Source of the DNA: Candidatus Kuenenbacteria bacterium CG10_big_fil_rev_8_21_14_0_10_36_11
GTDB taxonomy: Bacteria > Patescibacteriota > Patescibacteriia > UBA2196
Direction of reading: 5' to 3'
NCBI GenBank assembly: GCA_002778535.1
Contig: PFBP01000013.1
Location: forward strand, 1 to 12,917
Length of the DNA stretch: 12,917 bases
In this document: one piece after another, positions 1-6,094 of the stretch
Numbering within the stretch: position 1 is the stretch's first letter
Layout: the number at the start of each line of letters is the position of its first letter
Translations under genes and position numbers: made by a program
The notes under the pieces: generated by a model
What the model was told of the DNA's origin: nothing
Databases searched by the model: none
Seen by the model: only the letters and a program-made list of their open reading frames with translations

Positions 1-929
1 ATTATTTAGGCGCTCTGAAACAATGGGTTGCTTTACAAAATGACTATAATTCAATTTTTTGCGTGGTTGATTATCATTCGCTCACTGAAAATTTTGACCC
101 CAAAATAAAACGGGAGCAAATTTTAAATACGGCCATAGATTTTCTGTCCTGCGGCATTGATCCAAAAAAATCCGTTGTTTTTGTGCAGTCAGATGTTTCG
201 GCGCAGACAGAACTGGCCTGGATTTTAAACTGTTTAACGCCAATCGGAGAATTAGAAAGGATGACACAATATAAAGATAAATCAGCGCGGCAAAAAGAAA
301 ATGTTAATGCCGGACTTTTTACTTACCCAGTTTTAATGGCCGCTGATATTTTGCTTTACAAAACAGAAGCGGTTCCAGTCGGAGACGACCAAGTTCAGCA
401 CATAGAACTTGCCAGATCTATTGCCAAAAAATTCAATGCTAAATTCGGAGAATTTTTCAAAGAACCAAAAGAAATTTTAACCACAGCCAAAAGAATCATG
501 TCTTTAACAAGCCCAGATAAAAAAATGTCCAAATCTTTGGGAGAAAAAAATTATATTGCTCTTTCTGATACACCGGAAATCATTAAGAAAAAAATCCAAA
601 GCGCGACAACAGATTTTGGTTCAGCCACCAACAATAAAATCAGCGGCGGCAGAAATTTATTGAACTTGCTCAAAGAATTTTCTTCTGATAAAAACATAAT
701 CGCTAAATTTGAAACTGATTATAAAAATGGCTCGCTTAAATATTCTGAATTAAAACCAGTTTTAGCCGAAGCGATCATTGCTGCCTTAAAACCAATTCTG
801 GAAAGAAGGACGGAATTATTAAAGGACAAAAAATATGTAACTGAAATTCTGGCCGCTGGCGCAATTAAAGCTCACGCAATTGCAGACAAAAATTTATTGG
901 AAATTAAAAAACTAATTGGGATATTATGA
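1..929 (+). CDS. trpS: tryptophanyl-tRNA synthetase, 3' part (5' end outside window)
   Basis: This class I aminoacyl-tRNA synthetase charges tRNA-Trp in the cytoplasm. The frame is open from base 3, the first full codon, and reads YLGALKQW before the GTG at 63. That is the usual TrpRS sequence just after the HIGH motif, so the GTG is internal and the true start lies upstream of the window. Visible family blocks are VVDYHSLT (bases about 63-86, usually VDLHALT), MAADILLY, VPVGDDQVQHIELAR and the ATP-binding KMSKS loop (522-536, preceded by SPDKK). The C-terminal helical domain ends at a TGA that overlaps the next ATG as ATGA. The overlap predicts co-translation with the reductase gene. Identification is firm; only the N-terminal third, including HIGH, cannot be inspected. 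Confidence 0.96.
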   Translation, partial: YLGALKQWVALQNDYNSIFCVVDYHSLTENFDPKIKREQILNTAIDFLSCGIDPKKSVVFVQSDVSAQTELAWILNCLTPIGELERMTQYKDKSARQKENVNAGLFTYPVLMAADILLYKTEAVPVGDDQVQHIELARSIAKKFNAKFGEFFKEPKEILTTAKRIMSLTSPDKKMSKSLGEKNYIALSDTPEIIKKKIQSATTDFGSATNNKISGGRNLLNLLKEFSSDKNIIAKFETDYKNGSLKYSELKPVLAEAIIAALKPILERRTELLKDKKYVTEILAAGAIKAHAIADKNLLEIKKLIGIL

Positions 930-1840
930 TCATCTACGATACCATTATTATTGGCGCGGGACCTGCTGGCTTAACAGCTGCTATTTACGCAGCCAGGCGC
1001 GCTATGAAAACTTTAATGATTGGTGAGGAAGTTGGCGGCCAGATAAATAAAACATTCACGATTGAAAATTATCCTGGCATCAAAACCATTGGTGGCAGTG
1101 AATTGGCTTTAAACGCGGGCAACCAGGTAAAAGAATTAGGTGTAGAAATAATCACGGGCCGCGTTAATAAAATAACCAAAGAAAATAATCTGTTTATTAT
1201 CAGTGAAAAAGAAACAGGCGCGACATATCAAGCCAAAACTTTGATTTTATCTTTTGGCCTTAAAAAAAGACAGCTTGGTTTATTAGGCGAAGAAAAATTT
1301 GATGGGCATGGATTGTCTTACTGCGTGAACTGCGACGGACCTTTATTTAAAAATAAAACTGTGGCAGTGGTGGGTGGCGGCAATTCCGGGGCCGAGGCAG
1401 TGGAATTTCTAGCGAAAATTTGCCCCACTGTTTATTGGTTGGAAATAATGCCAGATTTAAAAGCTGACCCTGTTTTAATCCAGCAAATCAGACAGCTTAA
1501 TAATGTAAAAATTTTTATTCAAACAAAAATTACAGCTCTTAAGGGCGATCCATGGCTCACTAATATCGTTGTTGATCATGAAGGGCAAACAGAGACTTTG
1601 ACAGTTCAAGGAATTTTTGTGGAAATCGGTTATATTGCCGAAACAGACTGGCTTAAAGGAGTGGTTGAATTGGATAATGCTGGCCAAATTAAAGTTGACG
1701 CGCTTGGCTCTACCAATGTGCCAGGAATTTTTGCCGCAGGAGATGTGACTAATTCAAAACATAAACAAATTGTGGTAGCGAGCGGAGCAGGAGCGATTGC
1801 GGCTCTTGAGGCATACGAATATCTAAGAAAACAAAATTAA
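926..1840 (+). CDS. trxB: thioredoxin reductase-family flavoprotein, AhpF-like C-terminal type
   Basis: This is a cytoplasmic FAD/NAD(P)H-dependent disulfide oxidoreductase of 304 residues, the normal low-Mr TrxR length. It has the FAD-binding GAGPAG (10-15), the redox CVNC pair (Cys133/Cys136, followed by DGPLF), the dinucleotide-binding GGGNSG (150-155) and the closing AAGDV (270-274). The NADPH-specific HRR motif expected after the second beta strand is absent. In its place is LEIMPDLKAD (172-181), closely like the LEFAPEMKAD segment I recall for AhpF, which uses NADH. The C-terminal third (GIFVEIG, TNVPGIFAAGD, KQIVVASGAGA) is also AhpF-like, but AhpF's N-terminal thioredoxin-fold domains are missing. 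It starts inside the trpS stop (ATGA) and ends two bases before lgt. Fold certain; NADH preference and partner (thioredoxin, glutaredoxin-like protein or peroxiredoxin) inferred. Confidence 0.93.
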   Translation: MIIYDTIIIGAGPAGLTAAIYAARRAMKTLMIGEEVGGQINKTFTIENYPGIKTIGGSELALNAGNQVKELGVEIITGRVNKITKENNLFIISEKETGATYQAKTLILSFGLKKRQLGLLGEEKFDGHGLSYCVNCDGPLFKNKTVAVVGGGNSGAEAVEFLAKICPTVYWLEIMPDLKADPVLIQQIRQLNNVKIFIQTKITALKGDPWLTNIVVDHEGQTETLTVQGIFVEIGYIAETDWLKGVVELDNAGQIKVDALGSTNVPGIFAAGDVTNSKHKQIVVASGAGAIAALEAYEYLRKQN

Positions 1841-1842
1841 AA

Positions 1843-2796
1843 ATGTTCTTACATTTTTATCATCCTTCAGCAATTCTTTTAGATTTAAATTTTATCCAAA
1901 TTCATTGGTATGGCTTTATTATTACTCTGGCTGGCTTGGCTGGATTTTTTGTTTTTAGAAAATTGGTAGGGGCGTATTGCAATACGCCCCTACAAAAAAT
2001 TGTATTCAAATCTACAAATATTTTAAACCTGTTTTTCTGGCTCATTATCGCGGCTATTATTGGCGGACGGCTTTATCATGTTTTGTCTGAAATAAATTAT
2101 TACTGGCAACGTCCTTTGGAAATTTTTTATCTTTGGCAAGGAGGCATGGGGATTTTCGGCGCGATTATTGCAAGTATAATAACTATTTATATTTTTTTAA
2201 TTAGACATAAAAATTACAGATTACGGATTACAGATTACGGATTACTTTTATTAGACACGCTCGTCCCTGCTCTTGCTCTTGGCCAATCAATCGGCCGCTG
2301 GGGCAACTATTTTAACCAAGAACTTTATGGTTTGCCAACTAATTTACCTTGGAGTATTCCTATTGATTTAATTAACCGCCTGCCTGGCTATGAAAATTTT
2401 ACTTTTTTTCAGCCATTGTTTTTGTATGAAAGTTTATTTTGTTTAATGCTGTTTTTTTTTCTGGTCAATACTTTTTGTCATTCTGATGCAAATCAGAATC
2501 CAGAAAAAAAGAATTTAATTTCTTTCTGGATTCCTGCTTGCGCAGGAATGACAAAAAAGAGGAATTCGGATGTGATAATGACAATAAAAATACCTGGCAC
2601 TATTTTTCTTCTTTATCTTTTTTTGTATTCCCTCTGGCGGTTTTTTATTGAATTTCTCCGCCTTGATCCTCAGCCAATATTTTTAAATTTGCGACTGGGC
2701 CAGTGGGTAAGTCTGTGTTTAATAATTATTTCAATTGTATTTTATTTTTTGATTAAAAAGAGGTATAATAAAACTGTAATGAATAACGAGCAATAA
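1843..2796 (+). CDS. lgt: prolipoprotein diacylglyceryl transferase with repeat-encoded insertions
   Basis: Lgt moves diacylglycerol from phosphatidylglycerol to the lipobox cysteine of prolipoproteins in the inner membrane. At 317 residues it is somewhat long for the family. Recognisable blocks are IHWYGFII (20-27), GGRLYHV (74-80), WQGGMGIFGA (98-107), the signature GRWGNYFNQELYG (151-163), the PLFLYE block (191-196) and WRFFIEFLR (265-273). The position of E. coli His103 is Phe here; Tyr is common there in Gram-positive Lgt, so this need not mean loss of function. Three DNA repeats have expanded loops without breaking the frame, at residues about 42-51, 124-134 and 211-237; the last includes the repeat-derived peptide WIPACAGMTK. 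No clear Shine-Dalgarno is seen; the start follows the reductase stop by two bases, suggesting coupling. Likely functional, since all core motifs survive. Confidence 0.94.
   Translation: MFLHFYHPSAILLDLNFIQIHWYGFIITLAGLAGFFVFRKLVGAYCNTPLQKIVFKSTNILNLFFWLIIAAIIGGRLYHVLSEINYYWQRPLEIFYLWQGGMGIFGAIIASIITIYIFLIRHKNYRLRITDYGLLLLDTLVPALALGQSIGRWGNYFNQELYGLPTNLPWSIPIDLINRLPGYENFTFFQPLFLYESLFCLMLFFFLVNTFCHSDANQNPEKKNLISFWIPACAGMTKKRNSDVIMTIKIPGTIFLLYLFLYSLWRFFIEFLRLDPQPIFLNLRLGQWVSLCLIIISIVFYFLIKKRYNKTVMNNEQ
1966..1993. repeat. 28-bp perfect palindrome inside lgt
   Basis: The arms are GTAGGGGCGTATT and AATACGCCCCTAC around a central GC, with no mismatch. Palindromes beginning GTAGGGGCG and ending CGCCCCTAC are a widespread dispersed repeat type in bacterial genomes, as I recall. 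Here it is read in frame as VGAYCNTPLQ, in a loop near the start of Lgt. Its high GC content contrasts with the AT-rich flanks, which supports insertion. Confidence 0.88.
2213..2245. repeat. heptamer tandem repeat (ATTACAG/ATTACGG) inside lgt
   Basis: Four full heptamers alternate ATTACAG and ATTACGG, followed by a partial ATTAC, so the array is also a perfect 14-bp direct repeat. Similar GATTAC-type arrays recur in many environmental bacterial genomes (prior knowledge, not checked). The translation is NYRLRITDYGL, in the loop between two Lgt membrane helices. The total inserted length keeps the reading frame. Confidence 0.82.
2476..2553. repeat. paired inverted hairpin repeat inside lgt (CATTC...GAATCCAG type)
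   Basis: Two hairpins face each other. The left one has arms ATTCTGAT (2480-2487) and ATCAGAAT (2492-2499) around GCAA. The right one has arms ATTCCTGC (2530-2537) and GCAGGAAT (2542-2549) around a 4-base loop. They are inverted copies: TGTCATTC/GAATCCAGAAA on the left, TTTCTGGATTC/GAATGACA on the right, about 20 bases apart. The right half encodes WIPACAGMT, a peptide known from dispersed bacterial hairpin repeats that get translated when inserted in genes. It lies between the PLFLYE and WRFFIEFLR blocks of Lgt. Confidence 0.85.
2764..2769 (+). promoter_or_regulatory. possible -10 box for the pilin-like gene
   Basis: A perfect TATAAT sits in the last codons of lgt, about 100 bases before the pilin-like start. 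The hexamer at the right spacing upstream (TTTATT, 2741-2746) is a poor -35 box, so this is only a candidate for independent expression of the downstream gene. Confidence 0.3.
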
Positions 2797-2810
2797 AAGC
2801 AATAATATTG

Positions 2811-2860
2811 TCCCCTCCTTTTGAAGGAGGGGTGCCGAGCGGAAGCGAGGCGGGGTGGTT
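2811..2860. repeat. GC-rich dispersed repeat with 9-bp hairpin between lgt and the pilin-like gene
   Basis: The hairpin pairs CCCCTCCTT (2812-2820) with AAGGAGGGG (2824-2832) over a 3-base loop and is followed by a GC-rich tail ending CGGGGTGGTT (2851-2860). The composition is far from the AT-rich surroundings. CCCCTCC...GGAGGGG units followed by a CGGGGTGG tail are a common dispersed repeat type in bacteria, as I recall. No T-run follows, so it is not a standard terminator. It supplies a misleading upstream TTG start (2821) and an SD-like GGAGG for the next gene. Confidence 0.72.
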
Positions 2861-2868
2861 ATAATCTT

Positions 2869-3267
2869 ATGAAAAAAATTTTTGCCATAATTTTAATTTC
2901 TTTGATCTTCGCCAGCTATTTTTTGATGTTAGTTGCACAAACAACTTTGGCCCAGGATGAAGTAGGCACTCAAGATAATGAAGTTGGAACTGAACCAGAT
3001 ATGCAAAAAAGTAATTTAGTTAATCCTATTGGTGCTTCTTCTGTTTCTGAAGTAGTTGGCAAAATCATTAAAATATTTTTAGGCATCATTGGCACGATTT
3101 CTTTAATTATGTTTATTTATGGCGGCTTTTTAATGCTGACTTCTGCTGGCAGAGCTGGGCAAATTAAAACAGGCCAGCAAACATTAGTTTGGGCTTCAAT
3201 TGGAATCTTAGTTGTCTTTACTTCTTATGCGATTTTAAGGTTTGTCTTTAGCGCGTTTGGAATCTGA
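2869..3267 (+). CDS. TrbC/VirB2-like small pilin-type membrane protein
   Basis: This 132-residue protein starts with a signal peptide or first helix (MKKIFAIILISLIFASYF, cleavage plausible after the AQ near residue 29). A short acidic linker follows, then two hydrophobic helices, about residues 68-88 (IIKIFLGIIGTISLIMFIYGG) and 106-127, joined by a small basic loop (SAGRAGQIKTGQ). This layout matches VirB2/TrbC pilin subunits of conjugative or type IV secretion systems, which are frequent and often solitary in CPR genomes. I chose the ATG at 2869 over an in-frame TTG at 2821: the extra 16 residues come from a dispersed repeat and would put charges before the signal peptide. No secretion ATPase gene is adjacent; its role in surface structures is inferred. 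Confidence 0.8.
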   Translation: MKKIFAIILISLIFASYFLMLVAQTTLAQDEVGTQDNEVGTEPDMQKSNLVNPIGASSVSEVVGKIIKIFLGIIGTISLIMFIYGGFLMLTSAGRAGQIKTGQQTLVWASIGILVVFTSYAILRFVFSAFGI

Positions 3268-3289
3268 AATATCTATTCAGAAAATAAAT

Positions 3290-3320
3290 AAGCACCATGA
3301 CAAAAATCATGGTGCTTTTA
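3290..3320. terminator. bidirectional intrinsic terminator between convergent genes
   Basis: A perfect 11-bp stem, AAGCACCATGA (3290-3300) with TCATGGTGCTT (3307-3317), closes a 6-base loop and runs into TTTTA on the plus strand. Read on the minus strand the tail is ATTTATTTT. It can therefore end both the pilin-like gene and the convergent minus-strand operon whose last stop is at 3336. Confidence 0.9.
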
Positions 3321-3335
3321 ATCTGAGGATGTTAT

Positions 3336-4109
3336 TTATAAAATTTTAGCTTTGACTTTGGCAACATCCTTTCCATTACCATAAGCATACACTTGTCCTC
3401 CGTCCGCAGTGATACGCTTAACAATTGAACCAAAAAAAGAGAATTTATTTAAATCTTTATCACATAAATAAATTGTCCCCTCTGTCTGGATTAGAACCCT
3501 CCATTTTTCACCCGTTGGGTTCTTGGGCAAATCAACCAAACAAACTTTTCCATTCGGTAAAACTTCTGTCCATTGTTGGCAAAAATTCACTGACTCTGGC
3601 TGCTTTCCAGATGAAACAATTTCCACCCCAAGAAAAAAAGAATCAGTTTGGTGTGTTTGTTTGTCATTGGGTTTGGGTTTCAGAAAATCTGGGTTTACTG
3701 CTCTTGCGGTTGTAAAGATAATCAAAAAAATATACCCGACAACCACAGCAATATTAACCCCTTTAAAAAACCAAACTGGAATTTCTACCCCCATACGAAA
3801 CATCCCGTAGAAAAGGAGTAACGCGACTGGCAATGACCAAAAAATTGGATTTTTAACTAACGCTTGCCCAATTTCCTTATTCAGAAAAAACGACAAAGTT
3901 ATAGCTATTACAAAATATGTGACAACTAAACCAGCTGCACTTCCCATGCTTGCTACTTCTGGTCGCCAATCTTTTTTTTTACCCTCTTTTTTTTCTTTTT
4001 CTCCTGTTTCTCCTTCTGATCTTATATACTGAATTAATTTTCTTAACCCAATAATTAAAATAAAAACAAGACCTGCAAGAGAAACATATAAAAATCCTAT
4101 TAGCATCAT
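3336..4109 (-). CDS. four-TM membrane protein of unknown family, third gene of the M48-SPFH operon
   Basis: I do not recognise a family for this 257-residue protein. It has hydrophobic helices near residues 3-23, 57-76, 90-108 and 117-137, a Lys/Glu-rich linker (31-48), and a C-terminal domain of about 110 residues that looks beta-rich and has Cys177, Cys190 and Cys216. The charged linker suggests a cytoplasmic loop between helices 1 and 2, which would put the C-terminal domain outside. The layout recalls NfeD-type partners of SPFH proteins (helices plus a small beta domain), but I see no NfeD signature. Its ATG overlaps the SPFH stop as ATGA. A GGAGGT (4112-4117) lies only two bases from this ATG but five from a second ATG (4104-4106), which may be the real start. 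Likely works with the SPFH protein. Confidence 0.85.
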   Translation of the reverse strand: MMLIGFLYVSLAGLVFILIIGLRKLIQYIRSEGETGEKEKKEGKKKDWRPEVASMGSAAGLVVTYFVIAITLSFFLNKEIGQALVKNPIFWSLPVALLLFYGMFRMGVEIPVWFFKGVNIAVVVGYIFLIIFTTARAVNPDFLKPKPNDKQTHQTDSFFLGVEIVSSGKQPESVNFCQQWTEVLPNGKVCLVDLPKNPTGEKWRVLIQTEGTIYLCDKDLNKFSFFGSIVKRITADGGQVYAYGNGKDVAKVKAKIL

Positions 4110-5173
4110 TTACCTCCAATCATTTGTAAAATCTCACTCTTAATTTTTTCTTTATCAGAAGTATTAAGAGTGGAAAAAATTTTTATTAAACTCTCGGCGG
4201 TTACGGTTTTGGCACTACCAAAAATTTGTCCGAGAATTTCTGACAAATTTGGCGCCATAAAAAGATTTAATTTACCAACATCTTTTATTTTTTCCGCCAT
4301 TTCGGTACCAAAAAGGAGAATGGTAAGAACTTTACCGGCGCCATCAAACGAAACTTTATTAGTTTCGTTGATAATTTGCAGTTTGGCATTAAGCCGGGCA
4401 AAGTCTACTTTAGCTTGCGCTTCGCCTTTGGCTAAATTAACATCAGCCTCAGCTTGACCTTTAGCGCGATTCCCGTCTGCTTCTGCTTTTGCTATAACCA
4501 CGGTTGTTTGTGCTGTGATTCTAGCTTTGTCCCTCAAAATTGCTTCTTCCGCCTTTTTTTCTCTAGCATTGATAATTTCTGGTCGTGCCGATACATCATA
4601 AATAATGGTCGGCCGCCATTCAATACCAAATTCACTTAAAGGTAATTCAGCGATAAGTTTTTTTAAGATTTTTTCGCCCAAATTCTCCCGCATTTTGTAA
4701 GCGTCATCAAGGGTCTTGACTTCGTCAGACGCCACATATTCGCGAGTAATAGAAGCAATTTTTTCACCCGCTAAACCGCCTTTCCATGTGCCATCCGTTA
4801 GTTCACCAAATAGGACGCTCATCACTTTATTTATATCACGGGCACCTAATTTGATATAAATAGAACGAATGTTTTTAAACAAAAAAGGTTGTCTCACATC
4901 TACTGTGATTGGTTGTGACTCTTCCTCAAAATTTTCTGTAGCTGCAATCATTACATCTTCCGGAATAAGCTTTGCTGTTTGTATTCCGGTTGGAAATTTT
5001 ACCAAATAGGCGAACCACTCTGGCACAAAATTTATACCAGATTTGATCGCTCTTTTTGGTCTATCCAAAAAATATAGATAGGCCTTTTCGTTTGGCTTGA
5101 CAAATTGAATACTTAGCAAGCCATAAATTAGTGGAACAAAAACTATAATCCCTAAAATGATTCCTACTATCAT
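4106..5173 (-). CDS. SPFH/band-7 domain membrane scaffold protein
   Basis: This is a stomatin/flotillin/HflK-type protein of 355 residues. It has an N-terminal membrane helix (1-23), then the start of a band-7 fold (VKPNEKAYLYFLDRPKRAIKSGINFVPEW, split over residues 25-53), with the SPFH core to about residue 205. A long Ala/Glu/Lys helix follows (about 202-270), with repeated KAEAD, AKGQAEAD and AKGEAQAK units as in flotillins and HflK. The C-terminal region (280-355) is less typical. Such proteins form large oligomeric rings or cages on membranes and often control a membrane protease. It sits between an M48 peptidase gene (20 bases upstream) and an overlapping four-TM gene, which supports that role. 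A GAGAGGA ribosome site lies a few bases before the ATG. Family assignment is strong; the specific partner is inferred. Confidence 0.92.
   Translation of the reverse strand: MIVGIILGIIVFVPLIYGLLSIQFVKPNEKAYLYFLDRPKRAIKSGINFVPEWFAYLVKFPTGIQTAKLIPEDVMIAATENFEEESQPITVDVRQPFLFKNIRSIYIKLGARDINKVMSVLFGELTDGTWKGGLAGEKIASITREYVASDEVKTLDDAYKMRENLGEKILKKLIAELPLSEFGIEWRPTIIYDVSARPEIINAREKKAEEAILRDKARITAQTTVVIAKAEADGNRAKGQAEADVNLAKGEAQAKVDFARLNAKLQIINETNKVSFDGAGKVLTILLFGTEMAEKIKDVGKLNLFMAPNLSEILGQIFGSAKTVTAESLIKIFSTLNTSDKEKIKSEILQMIGGK
4112..4117 (-). promoter_or_regulatory. Shine-Dalgarno GGAGGT for the four-TM gene
   Basis: GGAGGT lies inside the end of the SPFH gene. It is two bases from the first ATG (4107-4109) and five from the second ATG (4104-4106). 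The spacing favours the second, giving a protein one residue shorter. Confidence 0.75.
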
Positions 5174-5193
5174 TTTTTCCTCTCTTTCTTTGT

Positions 5194-5766
5194 TTATTTT
5201 AATTTATTTCGTATCCTTTCAGCGCGTTCCATACTGTCAGGATGAGTCGCAAGAATACTATCCCAAAATCCTCTTGCTTGGTAACCATCTCTTGCAAAGA
5301 ATTTAACTCCGGCGGAAGGATCAAAACCTGCTTCTTGAGTAATTTCAATTGCTAACTCGTCGACAGTTCTTTCTTGATCTCGATTAAGAGATCGTCCTTT
5401 TACATATCCACCAGCAAATCCTGCTGCTGTGTAAAGAATAACCCAGAAAAATTTTGATAAACCGCCACCCTTAAGGTTTTTTATACTTTCTTGATATTGT
5501 TGCACATGCTTTTCTCTTAATTTATTTAATTGCTGTTGGTGAATTTCTTTTTTTAATACATGGGCAAATTCGTGAGAGAATACAAAAGCTAATTCATCAT
5601 CATCTACCTCATCTATTGCTCTAGTAGATATGAACACTGTTTTTGGTGCATATTTTACTTCCCAAACATACTCACTTGTTTCGGCAATATTTAATTTGTA
5701 ATCTAAACCAGTTACATTTTTTATTAGATTAAAAATTTTCTCTGCACGCTTATAGGAATTTTCCAC
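5194..5766 (-). CDS. M48-type zinc metallopeptidase, first gene of the SPFH operon
   Basis: This is a zinc metalloprotease of about 190 residues. It shows HEFAH (residues 65-69 from the GTG start) as zinc-binding HExxH, a downstream QERTVDELA in which Glu132 fits the third ligand of the M48 pattern ExxAD, and a C-terminal THPDSMERAERI typical of M48 (Ste24/BepA/Oma1-like) enzymes. One hydrophobic stretch (about 104-122) lies between the ligand motifs; no signal peptide is seen. I place the start at GTG 5764-5766 because a nine-base anti-SD match, GGAGGTGAT, lies four bases upstream. Alternatives are an ATG at 5781 (weak GGAAG) and a TTG at 5835. It leads the operon with the SPFH protein, so a role in membrane protein quality control is likely but inferred. 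Confidence 0.88.
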   Translation of the reverse strand: MENSYKRAEKIFNLIKNVTGLDYKLNIAETSEYVWEVKYAPKTVFISTRAIDEVDDDELAFVFSHEFAHVLKKEIHQQQLNKLREKHVQQYQESIKNLKGGGLSKFFWVILYTAAGFAGGYVKGRSLNRDQERTVDELAIEITQEAGFDPSAGVKFFARDGYQARGFWDSILATHPDSMERAERIRNKLK

Positions 5767-5770
5767 TTTA

Positions 5771-5779
5771 ATCACCTCC
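5771..5779 (-). promoter_or_regulatory. near-perfect Shine-Dalgarno deciding the M48 start
   Basis: GGAGGTGAT matches the 16S rRNA tail over nine bases, with eight bases between GGAGG and the GTG at 5764-5766. Most genes in this window have weak or no SD, so this one stands out. It also encodes part of MEVI if an upstream start is used. Confidence 0.75.
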
Positions 5780-5793
5780 ATTTTCTTCCAACA

Positions 5794-5857
5794 TTGTTTA
5801 TTACCTAAACAGGCAAAAAAAGGCTTAAAAGCCAAGACCAGCTTGGGTAATAAACAA
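5794..5857 (-). repeat. 12-bp inverted repeat in the M48 operon leader
   Basis: TTGTTTATTACC (5794-5805) and GGTAATAAACAA (5846-5857) are perfect inverted copies 40 bases apart. Between them a small hairpin GGCTT/AAGCC (within 5822-5833) can form. All of this lies in the untranslated leader of about 120 bases between the promoter at 5897-5924 and the GTG start. The function is unknown: an RNA stem or a protein site. Confidence 0.6.
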
Positions 5858-5896
5858 GTTAGAAAGTTGTTAAAGTGCTTGATTTTTAATGATTCT

Positions 5897-5924
5897 ATCC
5901 TAACACAATTCTATTTTTTGTCAA
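5897..5924 (-). promoter_or_regulatory. promoter of the M48-SPFH-4TM operon
   Basis: On the minus strand there is TTGACA (5924-5919), a 16-base spacer and TAGGAT (5902-5897). The -35 is perfect and the -10 matches at four of six positions. Transcription would start near 5890, leaving a leader of about 120 bases. Confidence 0.7.
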
Positions 5925-6002
5925 GCCTTGTTTTCTTTCTTTTGGTTTTAATAATACCAGACTGATAAAACAAGCGCTCAAAAGATATCCACAAGAATAG
6001 CA

Positions 6003-6031
6003 TTGACTTTTTTAGCCAACTATGCTATAAT
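6003..6031 (+). promoter_or_regulatory. strong extended -10 promoter upstream of the 3D-domain gene
   Basis: TTGACT (6003-6008), a 17-base spacer and TATAAT (6026-6031), with TGC just before the -10 (extended -10), make this one of the best promoters in the window. The start would be near 6038. It is followed within about 20 bases by a terminator-like hairpin, so its product may be short or regulated. Confidence 0.85.
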
Positions 6032-6057
6032 TATTTTATAGAAAAAAGCAAAAGATT

Positions 6058-6080
6058 AACCCTTATGATAAGGGTTTTTT
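6058..6080 (+). terminator. terminator-like hairpin just after the 6003 promoter (attenuator candidate)
   Basis: AACCCTTA (6058-6065) pairs with TAAGGGTT (6069-6076) over TGA and runs into six T (6075-6080). As DNA it is also a 19-bp palindrome with a one-base centre. No plus-strand gene ends upstream, so it can only act on transcripts from the 6003 promoter. It would yield an RNA of about 40 bases or attenuate the gene at 6227. Confidence 0.7.
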
Positions 6081-6094
6081 AATTGCCAAATGGC

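Noticed and set aside
1843..2796. Loss of Lgt function because E. coli His103 is Phe
   Set aside because: That position is variable in the family (Tyr in many Gram-positive Lgt), and the GRWGN and WRFFIEF blocks are intact.
2860..2865. TATAAT as -10 box just before the pilin ATG
   Set aside because: The start would fall at or after the ATG, and no -35 is found in the GC-rich repeat upstream.
2821..2868. N-terminal extension of the pilin-like gene from TTG 2821
   Set aside because: The extra residues are translated repeat sequence and precede a normal MKK signal-peptide start at 2869.
3425..3810. Plus-strand frames opposite the four-TM gene
   Set aside because: They are shadows of a well-supported minus-strand gene with its own SD and operon context.
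5985..5993. DnaA-box-like ATATCCACA, possible origin
   Set aside because: A single one-mismatch 9-mer with no cluster and no dnaA, dnaN or gidA nearby.
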